Of a DNA stretch of 64,000 nucleotides, positions 34,354 to 50,546 are shown in pieces. The translations under genes were made by a program, and so were the position numbers. Source of the DNA: Rhodamnia argentea (Eukaryota; Streptophyta; Magnoliopsida; Myrtales; Myrtaceae); contig NC_063160.1 of assembly GCF_020921035.1 (NCBI RefSeq), positions 16,147,095 through 16,211,094 of the forward strand. The letters run 5' to 3'. Under the pieces are notes generated by a model. It was not told the origin of the DNA, searched no databases, and worked only from the letters and a program-made list of their open reading frames with translations. Position 1 is the stretch's first letter. Every line of letters begins with the position of its first letter.

Positions 34354-35844
34354 TCATCCTCCCAACCAACTGTATCCTGGAGTCTTTAAAGCTCCATCGG
34401 CTGCCATAGTTTGCTCCATCTCATTCGCTTCATCCGTCCGACCGGCGGCGATATAAATATCGCGAAGAAGCACATAATAACCTCCTTTACGAGGATTCAA
34501 TTCGAATAGCTTCCGCACCACCCTCTCACCCATCTCGACGTCGTGATAGATCCTGCATGCCGCCAGGAGAGACCCCCAAATGACATCGTTGCTCGGCATA
34601 GGCATGCGGATGATCAAGTTATATGCTTCCTCCAACCTTCCGGCCCGGCCTAGCGTATCTACCATGCATCCGTAGTGCTCAATACCTGCTTCGATGCTGA
34701 ATTCCCTTCGCATACACCGGAATAGTCTGTACCCTTCATCGACCAGTCCTTTGTGCGCATAAGCAACCAAAAGCGCCAGAAACGTCGCCTTGTCAGGCCG
34801 CATATTGGACTGAACCATACGTTGGAACAAGTCTATAGCATCTTCTGCATCACCATGGTTTGCGCATGCCAAGATCATGCAGTTCCATGTGATCGAACTT
34901 CTCCGCCCCATGCCATTGAATACCTGCCATGCCTGTTCCATGCATCCACATTGCGCGTGCATGTGAATCAAGGCGTTGCCGAGCGAAACCATCCACCCGA
35001 ACCCATTCTCCTCGATGTAACGGTGGATCTTTAACCCTGTCTCGCCATCCTTCAAGTTTGAACAAGCAGAGATCACACTCACCATGGTGACCTCGTCCGG
35101 CCACACTCCTGCTTCCCCCATGTCCCAGAACAATTCCAGGGCCTCCCTCGAACGGCTTGCCTGCGTATATCCTGAAATCAAGGCAGTCCAAGAAACCACG
35201 TCTCTCTCGGGCATCGCGTCGAACACCTCCCTGGCAAGTTCCAACTCCCCAGCTCTCACGTGAGCAGTCACCAAGCCGGACCAGGAAACAACATCGGCTG
35301 CCCTGGTCTCGTCGAACACTCTGCGAGCACCGGCGGGCATACCTCCCATCGCGTACATGTGGATCAAAGCATTCTTGACGAACAGATACCCGGAGAATCC
35401 AAGCCTCACCACAAGCCCATGGACATCATCGCTCCTCCCTTCCATTCTAGACCGCGCTTTCAGCAGGAATGTGAAGGAATGCCCATCTGGGTCTACCCCA
35501 TTTCGCCTCATCTGATTGAACAGGTCGACGGAGACACAAGGCTGCGAGCTACTGGAGTACCCGCGAATGAGCAGGTTGTGGAAGAACCCGTTCGGGCGAG
35601 GAATTTGGTCGAACAGGCGGTGCGCGTACCGCAAGTCGCCGGACGGCGTCACCGCCGCGAAGCGGAAGATCTTCGCGAGGACCATGGGGTGATCTTGGAG
35701 GTGGGAGCGCAGAGCGCGAGCGTGGATCTGCGTGAGGCCTTGCATGGAAAGGCAGGTCTCGGCGAGGGAAGCCAGAGCGGCCGCGAGGCTAAGTGGTGCT
35801 TGGGCTCCGCATTGCAGCCGTACCTGAATCATGGGCACTTGCAT
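34354..35844 (-). CDS. Pentatricopeptide repeat protein, PLS class with E domain
   Basis: A single frame of 496 residues from the ATG at 35844 (MQVPMIQVRLQCG). After a short N-terminus comes the family opening LTQIHARALRSHL, then about ten PPR motifs of the P, L and S types (for example GFFHNLLIRGYSSSS, DVVSWTALISGYTQASRSRE, SITWNCMILACANHGDAEDA). It ends with an E-type region (ELNPRKGGYYVLLRDIYIAA) and GYSWLGG. There is no DYW deaminase domain, so if it edits RNA it would need a partner that supplies one. Such proteins bind organellar transcripts; the target is unknown. The frame is intact and intronless, and it is not a recent copy of the other PPR gene in the window, since their sequences differ throughout. 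Several Arabidopsis members are similarly close, so I give no symbol. Confidence 0.9.
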   Translation of the reverse strand: MQVPMIQVRLQCGAQAPLSLAAALASLAETCLSMQGLTQIHARALRSHLQDHPMVLAKIFRFAAVTPSGDLRYAHRLFDQIPRPNGFFHNLLIRGYSSSSQPCVSVDLFNQMRRNGVDPDGHSFTFLLKARSRMEGRSDDVHGLVVRLGFSGYLFVKNALIHMYAMGGMPAGARRVFDETRAADVVSWSGLVTAHVRAGELELAREVFDAMPERDVVSWTALISGYTQASRSREALELFWDMGEAGVWPDEVTMVSVISACSNLKDGETGLKIHRYIEENGFGWMVSLGNALIHMHAQCGCMEQAWQVFNGMGRRSSITWNCMILACANHGDAEDAIDLFQRMVQSNMRPDKATFLALLVAYAHKGLVDEGYRLFRCMRREFSIEAGIEHYGCMVDTLGRAGRLEEAYNLIIRMPMPSNDVIWGSLLAACRIYHDVEMGERVVRKLFELNPRKGGYYVLLRDIYIAAGRTDEANEMEQTMAADGALKTPGYSWLGG

Positions 35845-36479
35845 CTCCTGAGCTCGAGGCGGAAGGTCGTTCCTTCTTCATGCCAAGTGTCTTCATCGAT
35901 CCTCTCGATCCTTCTCGGAAGCACAGCACAGGCAAGACATGACCCTGGGGAGAATCGCAGGGCAATCGAGGAACATTGAAATCGCACGAAAAGGACACTA
36001 CTAAGTTTCTAATCCTCGGAGAACAAAAGTCACTAACTTTTCATCAGAAACGCTTCAAGACTGTGGATTAGTTATCGGCAACTTCTGAACCCGTTCCCAT
36101 AAGTTCGAACTATGTCTCTCTTCTCTTACAGTAGAGCGAAAATTCATGTACAGTTAGTGACTTGTCTGCAAAATAGTGTTGTGCTATGCCAATTTAAGGA
36201 ACAAGCAATCTTCCCAGCCGAAGCCCTTAATTAGCATAAACAGAGATGCTCAATTGGTTATTACAGCTTCCAAATATAATCCAATGACCAATGTACAAAT
36301 ATGAAGGCTACGAACATCATTGTAGATCCATGATCATAGTCCGATCCGATGTGGGATCAATGAAAGTTTAATTGCCCCGCTCAAATCTGCGTCAAGCAGA
36401 TGCAAAATGGGATGATGGGGACTGTAAAAGCATGCGACACTGCTTCAAATAACGGGTTGTTGAGTCTTAGAATGGAGGC
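35845..36479. other. PPR promoter and p24 3' region
   Basis: The segment next to 35844 is the leader and promoter of the minus-strand PPR gene. The segment from about 36230 to 36479 is the probable 3' untranslated region of the p24 gene. No gene or repeat is seen. Confidence 0.35.
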
Positions 36480-37935
36480 TTAAAGGAGCTTCTTCCTCTC
36501 GAAGAATGACTTAAGATGCCAGAATTGCAGACCGGCCACGGACAAGCAAATCAGGAGTGACAGGAAACTGAAGGTGCCCATCTTGGAGTTGGTCGACCGG
36601 TTAAGCTTTTGCATCTCTTCCTCCCTGTAAAACACAACCAGATTAGTGCATATCGAAGGGTTTTACTTTCTTCTAACCAATCGTCACGGCGCGGCAATAG
36701 AGGATATAGTCTAATATCGAAGTATTAAGTACTAAAACCATAGAAATTAAGAGTATAGATGTTATTGATTTTTTCAGTGCTCAAGAGTTTTGGGTAATCA
36801 GTGAAGTATTAAGTAAGTACTGAAAGCCATGCCATGAAATTAAGAGTATATATGCTGAGATTGAAGATTGATTTTTCCATGTGCTCAAGAGTTTTAGCGG
36901 ACTGCAATCAGTGACTTCGTCCGATGAGCTTGAGAAACAAGTTTAAATGCAGATTGCCGTGTTTTCATTGGAATATAACTTGAATAAGAGCTTCCATCCT
37001 GTAATGATGGAACCAACAGGACATGTTCTGTCTAATTCTCTAGTCTATAGATAACTAGCAGTCACCAATTTGAGCAGGCTCTATTGTGTGAAAAAATTCA
37101 GATTAATTATACCTCTCGCGAAGATAAAACATCTCCTCGTGAATGGATGCGATCTTGTCCAGCAGCTTCTTCAACTCGACTTCCATTGCCTAGTCCGGAG
37201 TGTGGAGAGAGTGAGAGATTTACCCGCAAATATAGCGAATGCAGGTCCATTATGAACATGGAACACAATCTTAGTCAGCCAACAGAACAGTAAAGAACAT
37301 TGAACTGCAGTTTGCAAAATGAGTAATTTATGTTTACTTCGATGTTACCCTTCTTAGCAACACTAGACCAGTCCTTGGCGGCAAAGCCCGTCCGCCAGTC
37401 GAAATCTATCACCATCGTCCTCGGGGGCCTGAGGTCGGACACATAGAAACACGTCGAGTAGTCACCTGATTCAGCTGCTGTGAATGCAAAGTTACCCGAT
37501 TCGACATGGTCCGAGTGATGATAGTTGTGTCCCTGAGGCGAGTTCACCTAGCAAACACAAAACAACCCCGCTCAACAATCATCTCATCAGTCCTCAGAAC
37601 AAAGCCTCACTGACAAACAGATCCCAGCCAGGGAGCTGTGCACGTCCATATTGTCCCAATCAACTCCAAAAAAAAAAAAAAGTGCAATTTCTCTAGAATT
37701 AATTGAAGGGTATGATGCGATATACCTTGACAGTGAGCTTGTAATCGTCAGGCATTGGATAGCCTTCGTTAGGATTGATGAGGGAGTACTTGCCGACAGT
37801 CATGGCGTTCATCTTGATGTCCTCTGTTATGCATTTGGAGTGGCCCGATTCGAGGTCGAACCGCATGCAGCTCGCCACCTTCCACATACAAACCACCATC
37901 ATCACCGCTCTCGGCGCCACATTAAACCTCGACAT
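36480..37935 (-). CDS. Transmembrane emp24-domain cargo receptor, p24 delta type
   Basis: Four exons: 37726-37935, 37338-37547, 37113-37189 and 36480-36624. Phases agree and give 213 residues, the family length. An N-terminal signal peptide (VAPRAVMMVVCMWKVASC) leads into the GOLD domain (MRFDLESGHSKCITEDI to IDFDWRTGFAAKDW), with the two conserved Cys of its disulphide. A coiled coil follows (VELKKLLDKIASIHEEMFYL), then one membrane span (FSFLSLLICLSVAGLQFW) and a short cytosolic tail ending FFERKKLL. The tail has the aromatic pair for COPII and the dilysine KKxx for COPI, so the protein should cycle between ER and Golgi as a cargo receptor, for example for GPI-anchored proteins. The LESGHSKC and GKYSLINPNEG words place it in the plant delta subfamily. 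No damage is seen. Confidence 0.93.
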
Positions 37936-39541
37936 TTCGCGGTCCTCTTCCTTTTTCTTTTCCTTTCTTCCTTAGTTCTGGTTCGGCGATTGGTGATCTA
38001 CGTGAAGACGTTTTTGGAGGCGTGTAAGCTACACTCACTCAGATGTGAGATCTCCTGTTTTTTTTTTTCCTCCTTTTACTAAGGTGGTAAGAGAATTTAG
38101 CGGGGTTGTTACTTGTTAATCGTTGGTTGTTTTGCGCAATTCGCGAAGCAACATTCCACGGATGACTGTCACGATTTGATACGTGCGCTCCTCAGATGTA
38201 CCGTTACACCATGTAACTTTTATTTTCGGATGGCTTTTGCACTTAATCACGACGACCCCGTTGTAACGTCGTACAACCATTTTTCGACACATCAAGACAT
38301 TCTTATACTTGATTACGACGATGTTTCGTAACTTTTGAAGTGTGTACAATACACATGAAGACGTTCTTATACTTGATTAGGACAATGTTTCGTAAGTTTT
38401 AAGTGTGTATCATACAACGGATGTATTATAAAAAGCGTCTGCTCCGGGTCTTGTCATGAAGTTTGTTTGGCACCCTAACTCGAGGTCCATCACTCAAATG
38501 ATTGGTGCACTTTAGGCCTATCAACCGGATAAGTTTGGATGATATTGATATGAATCAAAATGGCCCATATAATCCATATTAACGCCTTTTTATGCAATAC
38601 AATTTTAGCAACTAATACCCAACTTAACCCCAATCCAATCTTGTACCCAAACCCAACATGAGATCCAACTCTTTTAAATTTTTCTTCTTAAATTGTTGCC
38701 TCTGAAGAATGGGGAACTTCATGGACCAGCTCATTGAGTCAATGATGAAACAGGGTTACTCGGGTCGAGTCGTGGGCTAAGACTTCGTGTGACCCAGCAG
38801 CCATTTGGAGACATGGGTGAGCGTCACGCTAACAGATAAAAATACCTGCGTGGATGAGTTCGGTGGTCGGAGCATGGACACGGCGTGAAAGTGATGAGTC
38901 TTACCCGAGTGATGAGCTCCATGTAAGCCTATCCAAACGGGTAATTTGAGCCGAGTTTGAATAGGTTGAAAACGGGTCATGTAATGCAAAATCGACGACT
39001 GATACCCATCCCGACCCGATCCAGACCAAACATCTATCTAATTCTCGATCCAGGCTCCAATTCTTAACAAATGTTCCCTTGAATATGGAAAATATCATAT
39101 TGAAAACGGTGGTGCGAGAAGTCAAAGGAAGGGGAGATGGATACCGCAGTTCTCACTTCTCAGTAACTAAACTTCTTTGATTTACCTGATGAACAAACCA
39201 AAAATACAAACTGAACAGTCAACTAATCAAAGACTCCAGAATATGCCATGGGCAGTTCCTAAGCCTACAGACTTACCACTCCCTATGGTTCAAATTTTCA
39301 AGAACACAAGCCACATTTAATGCAAAGCAAACCGCCTATGGCTTATGCCAAGAGCAAACCCTCCAGAAAGTGTACATAATTAAGCTCAATTACATCAACT
39401 GCAGAAGCTGTGCCTATGGACTGTACAGTGCCTTGTCGTTCACTCGCATTGATTGCAGTTAGTGTCTTCACGCTGCTCACATTAGCGTGATTATTCAACT
39501 CCATTGCTTCTCCGGAATCAACTGAAAATAACTTCACTGGA
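37936..39541. other. Spacer between p24 and SPX genes, with a tandem repeat
   Basis: Leader and promoter of the p24 gene lie just above 37935. A 64-base tandem duplication occupies 38287-38413. The region 38480-39060 is mid-GC and reads like old repeat sequence (ACCCAAACCCAACATG, CCCATCCCGACCCGATCC), but I recognise no element. About 39250-39541 is probably the 3' untranslated region of the SPX gene. Confidence 0.35.
38287..38413. repeat. Tandem duplication, about 64-bp unit
   Basis: Unit one is 38287-38350 and unit two 38351-38413. Both read ACACAT(C/G)AAGAC, then TTCTTATACTTGATTA and GATGTTTCGTAA-like text, with about 90 percent identity. A weaker third copy may precede them near 38225-38286. 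Confidence 0.8.
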
Positions 39542-42500
39542 TTAGATGGGCCCGTCTGCGTCCTCCCGGTCAGTGTCCTCCCCATTCTGCACTGTGCAAG
39601 GGGAACTCGAGGCTGAGTCTTCAGAGGTCACAGCCCCATTGCTTTCATCATCATGTCTCATATAGAACGACGAAATGGAAAGTGGATTATAGGTAGAGCT
39701 CGCTCTCTTGAGGCCTTGTATCGTTCTCATCGCAGCAAGGGTGCTCCGGTAGATGTCCATGGTTTCCTCCCCTAGTGTCGAGGACGGCTGTGTCGGGACA
39801 TCAGCAGTGTCATTTGTTGGTTGGTTTGACAGGTTGCCAGTTGCTTCAATAACTTCCGCTTCCAGAGGGAAGAGAAGTTCAAGATTTTCTTCACATTCTC
39901 GTACTAGCCTCGTGAGTGATTCGGTTGTAAAAAAGGGTTGATCCAGAGCAAGCTGAGTGTATGGCAGACGCAATAAGCCTCCTGTTCTTTTGTCATATTT
40001 CTTCAAGATCTTAACAAGGCCTACAAAACCAAAGGAAATGATTTTTTGACTTGATAGTACGAAAAAAAAAAAAATGAAATTGAAACCAACCACCACACGA
40101 CATTTACAAAAGATTTTACAATCTAGAGGAAGCGGCGTTTTGTCATCTAAGAAAGTGTCCTGCATTGGCAGGAGACATTTCAAAAGAGATTTAGAAATGA
40201 AATCCAAATAAGAAGCCAAGGTACCTGCAAAATTAAGGGAGCTGTAATTTTTAAGAAGCACCATCTCCCCATGGATTGTGACAAAGTCCTTGCGGATTTC
40301 CATCATCTGCTCACTAAACTCACTTTTTGATGTAGAGGTCCCAGCTTTGCTGCTTTTTGCTTTAACTCGCTCTATCCTTTCCTTCAATTCCTGCAGTAAG
40401 GCAACAAAAATGAAAAGGAAAACCCAAAAATGAACAAGTGATCAATGCTTCCTTGAAGAGACATCAAGTGGCACAATCATATCATTCACAAAGTTTCAAC
40501 ACCGACTGACTCATTTTTCCAACATTACCAATGACCAATTTCAGGATGGCCCAGCACTTAATACCAATTCCAAAATAAAAGTCAAAATGTAGAAATGATC
40601 ATGATAGCAAAGAAAAAACTATCATACTTCATAGTCCCACCCCATCAAAATTTTTATTTGCACTTGAAAAAGCTTTAACCCTTGAGAACCAAATTAGATA
40701 TGCAACACCCGCCAAGAGATAACACGCAGGAATCAGCGATGACATCCATGATACTTCTCTCTATGATACTAGCACATGTTAAATTGCACAAAATCAAAAG
40801 AAAATGCCTGGTTAGCAGAAAGCAGTGATGCAAAGCCAAGGTCAGGAAAAAGCAAGCATGACACGGCATGTGGATTACAATAGGTCCAATGAACACAATT
40901 TGACCCTACTGAACAATCTGTTTCTACACGGAGGGCCACATTAATAAAAGATAATCAGGGCAGGAGGCCACCACTCTCTTGCCCTTTCTACAATGATGTG
41001 AACTACTCAATTTAAAAATGTAGATTCTCCAAACTAAGAACTAAACAAAACTTCCTTGATCAGTTCTTTCTACAGTGATGGACAATACCCCATCAAAAGG
41101 AGCTTTTCAAGTCAATCAGCCACTGCTTTTATAATTTAACATGGAGCAAGGACATCTACGACTCAGCAACCAACATTTTATCTCATTGAGGAAAGTTTAT
41201 AGACTCTGAAACATACCACTCATTGTGAAATTATTTTAAAGAAATTAGTACTCCAAATGGATAACTAAAGAAAATGATATTGCACGACTGAGAGTCTCCA
41301 TAATAAGAATTTGATTTGAAAACAATCCCAAGCCAAACTGCAAGATTGCATATTCCAAGGTAGCATGTATTATGCATGAGCAAATGATTCGATGTCCATA
41401 AAAACTCAAATCTTTCCATATATAATTAAGTTTGTGAACAGTAATCACTTCTTCAAAAGTAAAAAGAAGTTAGTTTCAGCCCATCATCTTTTGCCAAGTA
41501 ATGATGAACCTCAATATTTTGAAGAAACGTGACTACAAGAGGAAGCTTAATGTATCGTGAGACAAGTTGATAGGTCAAGGTCTCAAGTATGAATCTATTC
41601 ACAAACTGCTGGCATCTGATACTGTCTAGCTTTAAATTTGTCTCCAAATTGGAATTCCCTTACTGTACTTTAGGGATATACAGAACCACATTTTACAAGA
41701 CAATGGCTAATGGAAAGAATGGGGCTCAATTGAATATAATCCTCAAAATAAGCAAGTAGAAATTTGCTGACACTATTGCTTGTGCCTGGAGCAAGTTTAT
41801 GATATGACTGTTGAAAAGTAAGTTATAATATCAAACTCAAACATATTGCATCTCGAAACATGGTGATAATAGTGCAAAAGATATTCCATGCTGATAGATA
41901 AAGAGAATTACAAACGGTTAAAGAAATTAGCAATTTTTGTCAGAAAAAAGATGTTTTGTAAGTTAAGCCAATGAGCTGCCAAGATGAGAGCACAAGCAAG
42001 TTGTAAAATCTGGTTAAGAATTTAACACTCTCTTTGGGTTGTAGGCTCCAAAAAAATATATTTAGTACTCCTGTAGTACACTCTCTCCAGCACACATGCC
42101 CTGCAACCTCATCATTATGTAAGAGGAAGAAGTGCAATCCAGGAGTACACATAAGTGTGGGGACACCCCACAATGAAGAGAGCAAAACATGGTTGTCAAG
42201 TCAAAATGCAGTAAAAGTATTTCAACAACCTTTTACGAAATGAAGCTTATCAACAAATCCCCGCCCTAACGCCTCGTTGCTAGAGTTCGCTATGGAGACA
42301 AAATCACTCACTTCTCCGGTTCTTACTAAGAACCATTCACTGGATTAGTGACTAAATGCGACTACAGAGCCCAACCCAATCACCTTTAGGAGCGAATATC
42401 GGCTCCAAGATGACACTGAAATTTGCGACTTGCTCAAAGCAATTTCTTGACTTCCCAATCCCCTTCTTCAATGCAACTTCAACCATCAGATGGAGCTATA

Positions 42501-43058
42501 TCATAAGCAATTCCACCACTAGCTTCAACTCAATTTAAGAAGCTTGGGAATTGACTACACGACGCATTAATTCACGGTGATCACCAGAAAGATTCCACCC
42601 CAATTCATTGCAGCATGAGTTCTCCAGGCCAAAATCATTCAACCCAAAACAAAATACAAGAAGTGTATCCACAAGTCAAAAGAAGAAATCCCACAGAAAC
42701 TCACAAGCCTCACACATGATATCAAAAGAGAAAAAATTTTACAAACCTGAAAACGGATGACAAACTCTTCCTCCTTGTCGACGTAGAAATCATTGAACTT
42801 CTCGAGCTCATCATTCAAGATCCTGACGAACCATTCCCGCAAGTCCACCAAGGGCCCGCCCCCGTCGTGGCTCTCGCGCCGACCATCGCCTGGGGCGGGC
42901 TCTCGGCTCGGGTCGAGGCGGAGGTGGGGAGGGAGCGAGCCGGCGTCGGAGGGGAACCTCTTGAGGAGCTTCTTCAAGGGCTTGTAGCAGAGGAACTTAT
43001 CCCTCCACTCCGGCAGGGTCTCCTCCAGATGGGTCGTGAACTCCTTCCCAAATTTCAT
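39542..43058 (-). CDS. SPX4: SPX domain protein, SPX4-like phosphate sensor
   Basis: Three exons, 42747-43058, 40225-40390 and 39542-40020, give 318 residues, the same length as Arabidopsis SPX4. The start ([20 protein letters not shown]) and the words [50 protein letters not shown] and [20 protein letters not shown] make up a complete SPX domain. The basic residues that bind inositol pyrophosphates (KPLKKLLK and KILKKYDK) are present. The C-terminus is acidic, like SPX4 ([20 protein letters not shown], then an Asp/Glu-rich end). When phosphate is plentiful, SPX4 binds PHR transcription factors through inositol pyrophosphate and keeps them from DNA or the nucleus. Intron 1 is large at 2.36 kb. 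No damage is seen. Confidence 0.92.
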
Positions 43059-44341
43059 AGGAATAAAAACGAAAAAGGGTGGGGGGAAACGGGCCGGCGA
43101 TCCCGGTGCAAGCGGGTCGACCGACGACGGGATCGACGATTCCGAGGAACCAAACCAAGAAACGGGATGGGTGGGGGGCGCTCGAGAGTTTCTCCTGTGT
43201 AAGAGAGGATGAAAAGAGGAGAGTTGGAATAATTTGGTCGTGGAGAGAGACAAATTGGAATCTTCCGAATGTGCTGCTGCTGCTGATAAAGGAATGTCGT
43301 GGGGATGAGGATGCTAAAGAGAATAAAAAAATGTTCCTCCTTCTAAAAAAAATCTCGAGGATTGACTACTAGCTTAACGAAGATGGCGGTGGGACCGATG
43401 AGGACGGCTTGGTCTTCAGTTAAGGTGAAAGCACATCTTAGAGAGAGCACTTCCGGGACCAGCACTAGGGGCGGCGGCGGCGGCATCCCGCGGAATCTGC
43501 TCACAACCACCGCATATTCCCCCTCCCCTCGGGACCGCCTCGGGCCGTCTGGGGAATCTTGCGGCCATCGTGATAAGGGGACGCTCAATCGATCCTTGGT
43601 CCATGGCTAAATACCTTCTATTTTCATGCGACAATTATGATTGAGATTTTTACTTTGTTAATATTTTCATGTCCTTCGTGTATCTAAATACGAGTTATGG
43701 TAAATAGAATGTAATAGCAAAAAGTGATCGATAGAGATAATGATTTACCACAACCGTTCAATTAAAAGTACATGCGAAACCTAATTAGATCGTGGAACTT
43801 GCGACAAGATAAGTTTCAAATTTTAGGATATCCAGAGTAGGTTTTAGATTCCAAAAGTTGAGGAGTCGGTTCCGACAGATAGATTTCAGATTTCATTTGA
43901 ATTGACCCTGAAACCGTTTATCCCTACCCGCGATAGAGTTCCGCACATTGGGACCCAACATTATCTCATTTCGTTATGATATTTTGAGCTTTGAAGGAAG
44001 GGGCTTCCTCTAGCGGCTAACCTCAACCTTCCTAACAAGCTTTTGTTCGACTTGATGCAAAGATTTTGGTGGATGCCTATCCTCTACAAGTCCCCATAGT
44101 CGATGCCAAGAGGCGAACCAAGTGGGCTAATGCCCCGGCAAAGTTATGCACGAGTTCAGGACAAGCCCTGCTTTTGTACACCTTCATCTGCCTGATGTTT
44201 TTGGCGGTCTTATTTCTACAGGACTCATCTCGCACTCTTTAAGTCTCTCTTTCTTTCTTTCTTTTTTTTTTTTTTTCACCACGTGTTATTTAATTCTAGA
44301 ACAGAAATCCAAAAATTGAGTACGATTAAATACTAATACAT
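43059..44341. other. SPX leader and promoter, then spacer
   Basis: The first few hundred bases are the GC-rich leader and promoter of the SPX gene. A GC-rich island at about 43390-43600 follows, with overlapping open frames on both strands and no family signal. From 43620 to 44341 the sequence is AT-rich and ends in a T run near 44260. No gene is supported. Confidence 0.35.
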
Positions 44342-45238
44342 TTAAAAGGTGCAATCAAATCCTAAAATTTATCAAATTAGTGCAATCGAATTATTCTTTT
44401 AACTTCGTCCAACTTGACTAATGAAAAATGTTGATTTTATTATTATTTTTTATCTCCTACATGCCGTCCTATATGGCGGTAAGGTTAACTAAAATCAAAA
44501 TGACATTATTTTGATCCGAATCCTAATTTTTGCACTATATCTATAATAAGAATTTGCAAAAATCCAAAAGTTTTCCAAAAAAGAGACAAACTGAAAAAAA
44601 AAAAAATTGAAAGTGAAAATGACACAAAAAATAGACAAAAAAAAAAAAAAACTACAGACAGAAGGAGGGCCACGCCCCCGCCCCCGCATGTGGCCGCCAC
44701 CCCATCACTAGTGTGGCATCGGCAATGGTTGGCGCCTCGACGAGGGCAATCATCCCTACGCTTCCGCTAATTCAAGAGTTTCCCCAACTTCTTATAAATC
44801 AATATCACTGCCCTCATTCTGGATCTTGCTAAAGATCGCTGGCTCTTGCGGAGGCATTGGCAACCCTATTGACCATCATCGTTGCGCTTCCCGCCTGTAT
44901 TTTTTCTAACGTACTTTTAGCTTTTTATATTTCTGATCTTCACTTTTTTGTTTTTTGGTCGGATTCTGATCTTCAGTTAAAAAAATTGAGATTTTGATCA
45001 AAACGACCTTATTATAGTACTTCAATTAACCTTAACAGTACTTTAAATAACCTTAATGCCACATAGTATATTGCATAAAAAAATAAAATACTAATAAAAA
45101 AGCGACATGAACATTTTTCGACAGCCAAGTTTGAAATGAAAAGACTTGATCACACCAATTTTAACAAGTATCAAGACTTAATTTTTTTCTTTTGTCAAAA
45201 GTTTTAAGATTTGATTAGACTCAATTGCCCTTTCAAGT
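44342..45238. mobile_element. MULE-like element with AT-rich inverted ends and GC-rich core
   Basis: The left end (AAAAGGTGCAATCAAATCC, AATTAGTGCAATCGA) is mirrored on the other strand at the right end (GAAAGGGCAATTGAG, TAATCAAATCTTAAAA, AATTGGTGTGATCAAGTC). Flanks CTAATACAT (44333-44341) and CTAATACTC (45239-45247) agree at 7 of 9 bases, which fits a worn Mutator-type target duplication. The core at about 44670-44900 is GC-rich (CACGCCCCCGCCCCCGC) and holds no long frame. Confidence 0.55.
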
Positions 45239-45513
45239 CTAATACTCTCAATGGACTTATCCTTAGTTGTAACAGAAAAAAAAAAAAAAAAGCATCGAGG
45301 CTTTTGTATGAAAATATAAAGGATGGACGGGAAACATGCGCCCCGGGAAAGAAATCCATATATAAAGAATGGCTATAGCCTATAGGTATGCCAGGTTTCA
45401 TCAAAAGAGAAATATTAGCGAAAGGGCAATATTTGGTGATCAAAATCCAATTGAAGCACCAAACTAAACAAGACCCCACAAAAAAAGAGCGCAGTAGTAG
45501 GCGGGCATGCCCA
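45239..45513 (-). other. Probable 3' untranslated region of CGS1
   Basis: This stretch sits between the stop codon of CGS1 at 45514 and the end of the MULE-like element. The transcript's 3' end probably lies here. No separate feature is seen. Confidence 0.35.
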
Positions 45514-50412
<4,899 letters not shown>

Positions 50413-50534
50413 GGAAGCGGCGGCGATGCGGCGTCGTAAGGCGCTCTGGGTCCGGTGGCAGCTCTGACTCTGTCTTCCCTGCTGAAACCGAAGTGGCAAA
50501 AAACAAAGCGTGGAACTGGGCAAATGCGTGGGTG

Positions 50535-50546
50535 TTTAAATAAATA
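50535..50546 (-). promoter_or_regulatory. Possible TATA box of CGS1
   Basis: The minus strand reads TATTTATTTAAA about 123-134 bases upstream of the start codon. A transcript starting some 30 bases downstream would have a leader of about 95 bases. Support is by position and composition only. Confidence 0.4.

Noticed and set aside
35260-35979. Plus-strand open frame of 239 codons over the second PPR gene
   Set aside because: Shadow of the PPR frame on the other strand; no recognisable motifs.
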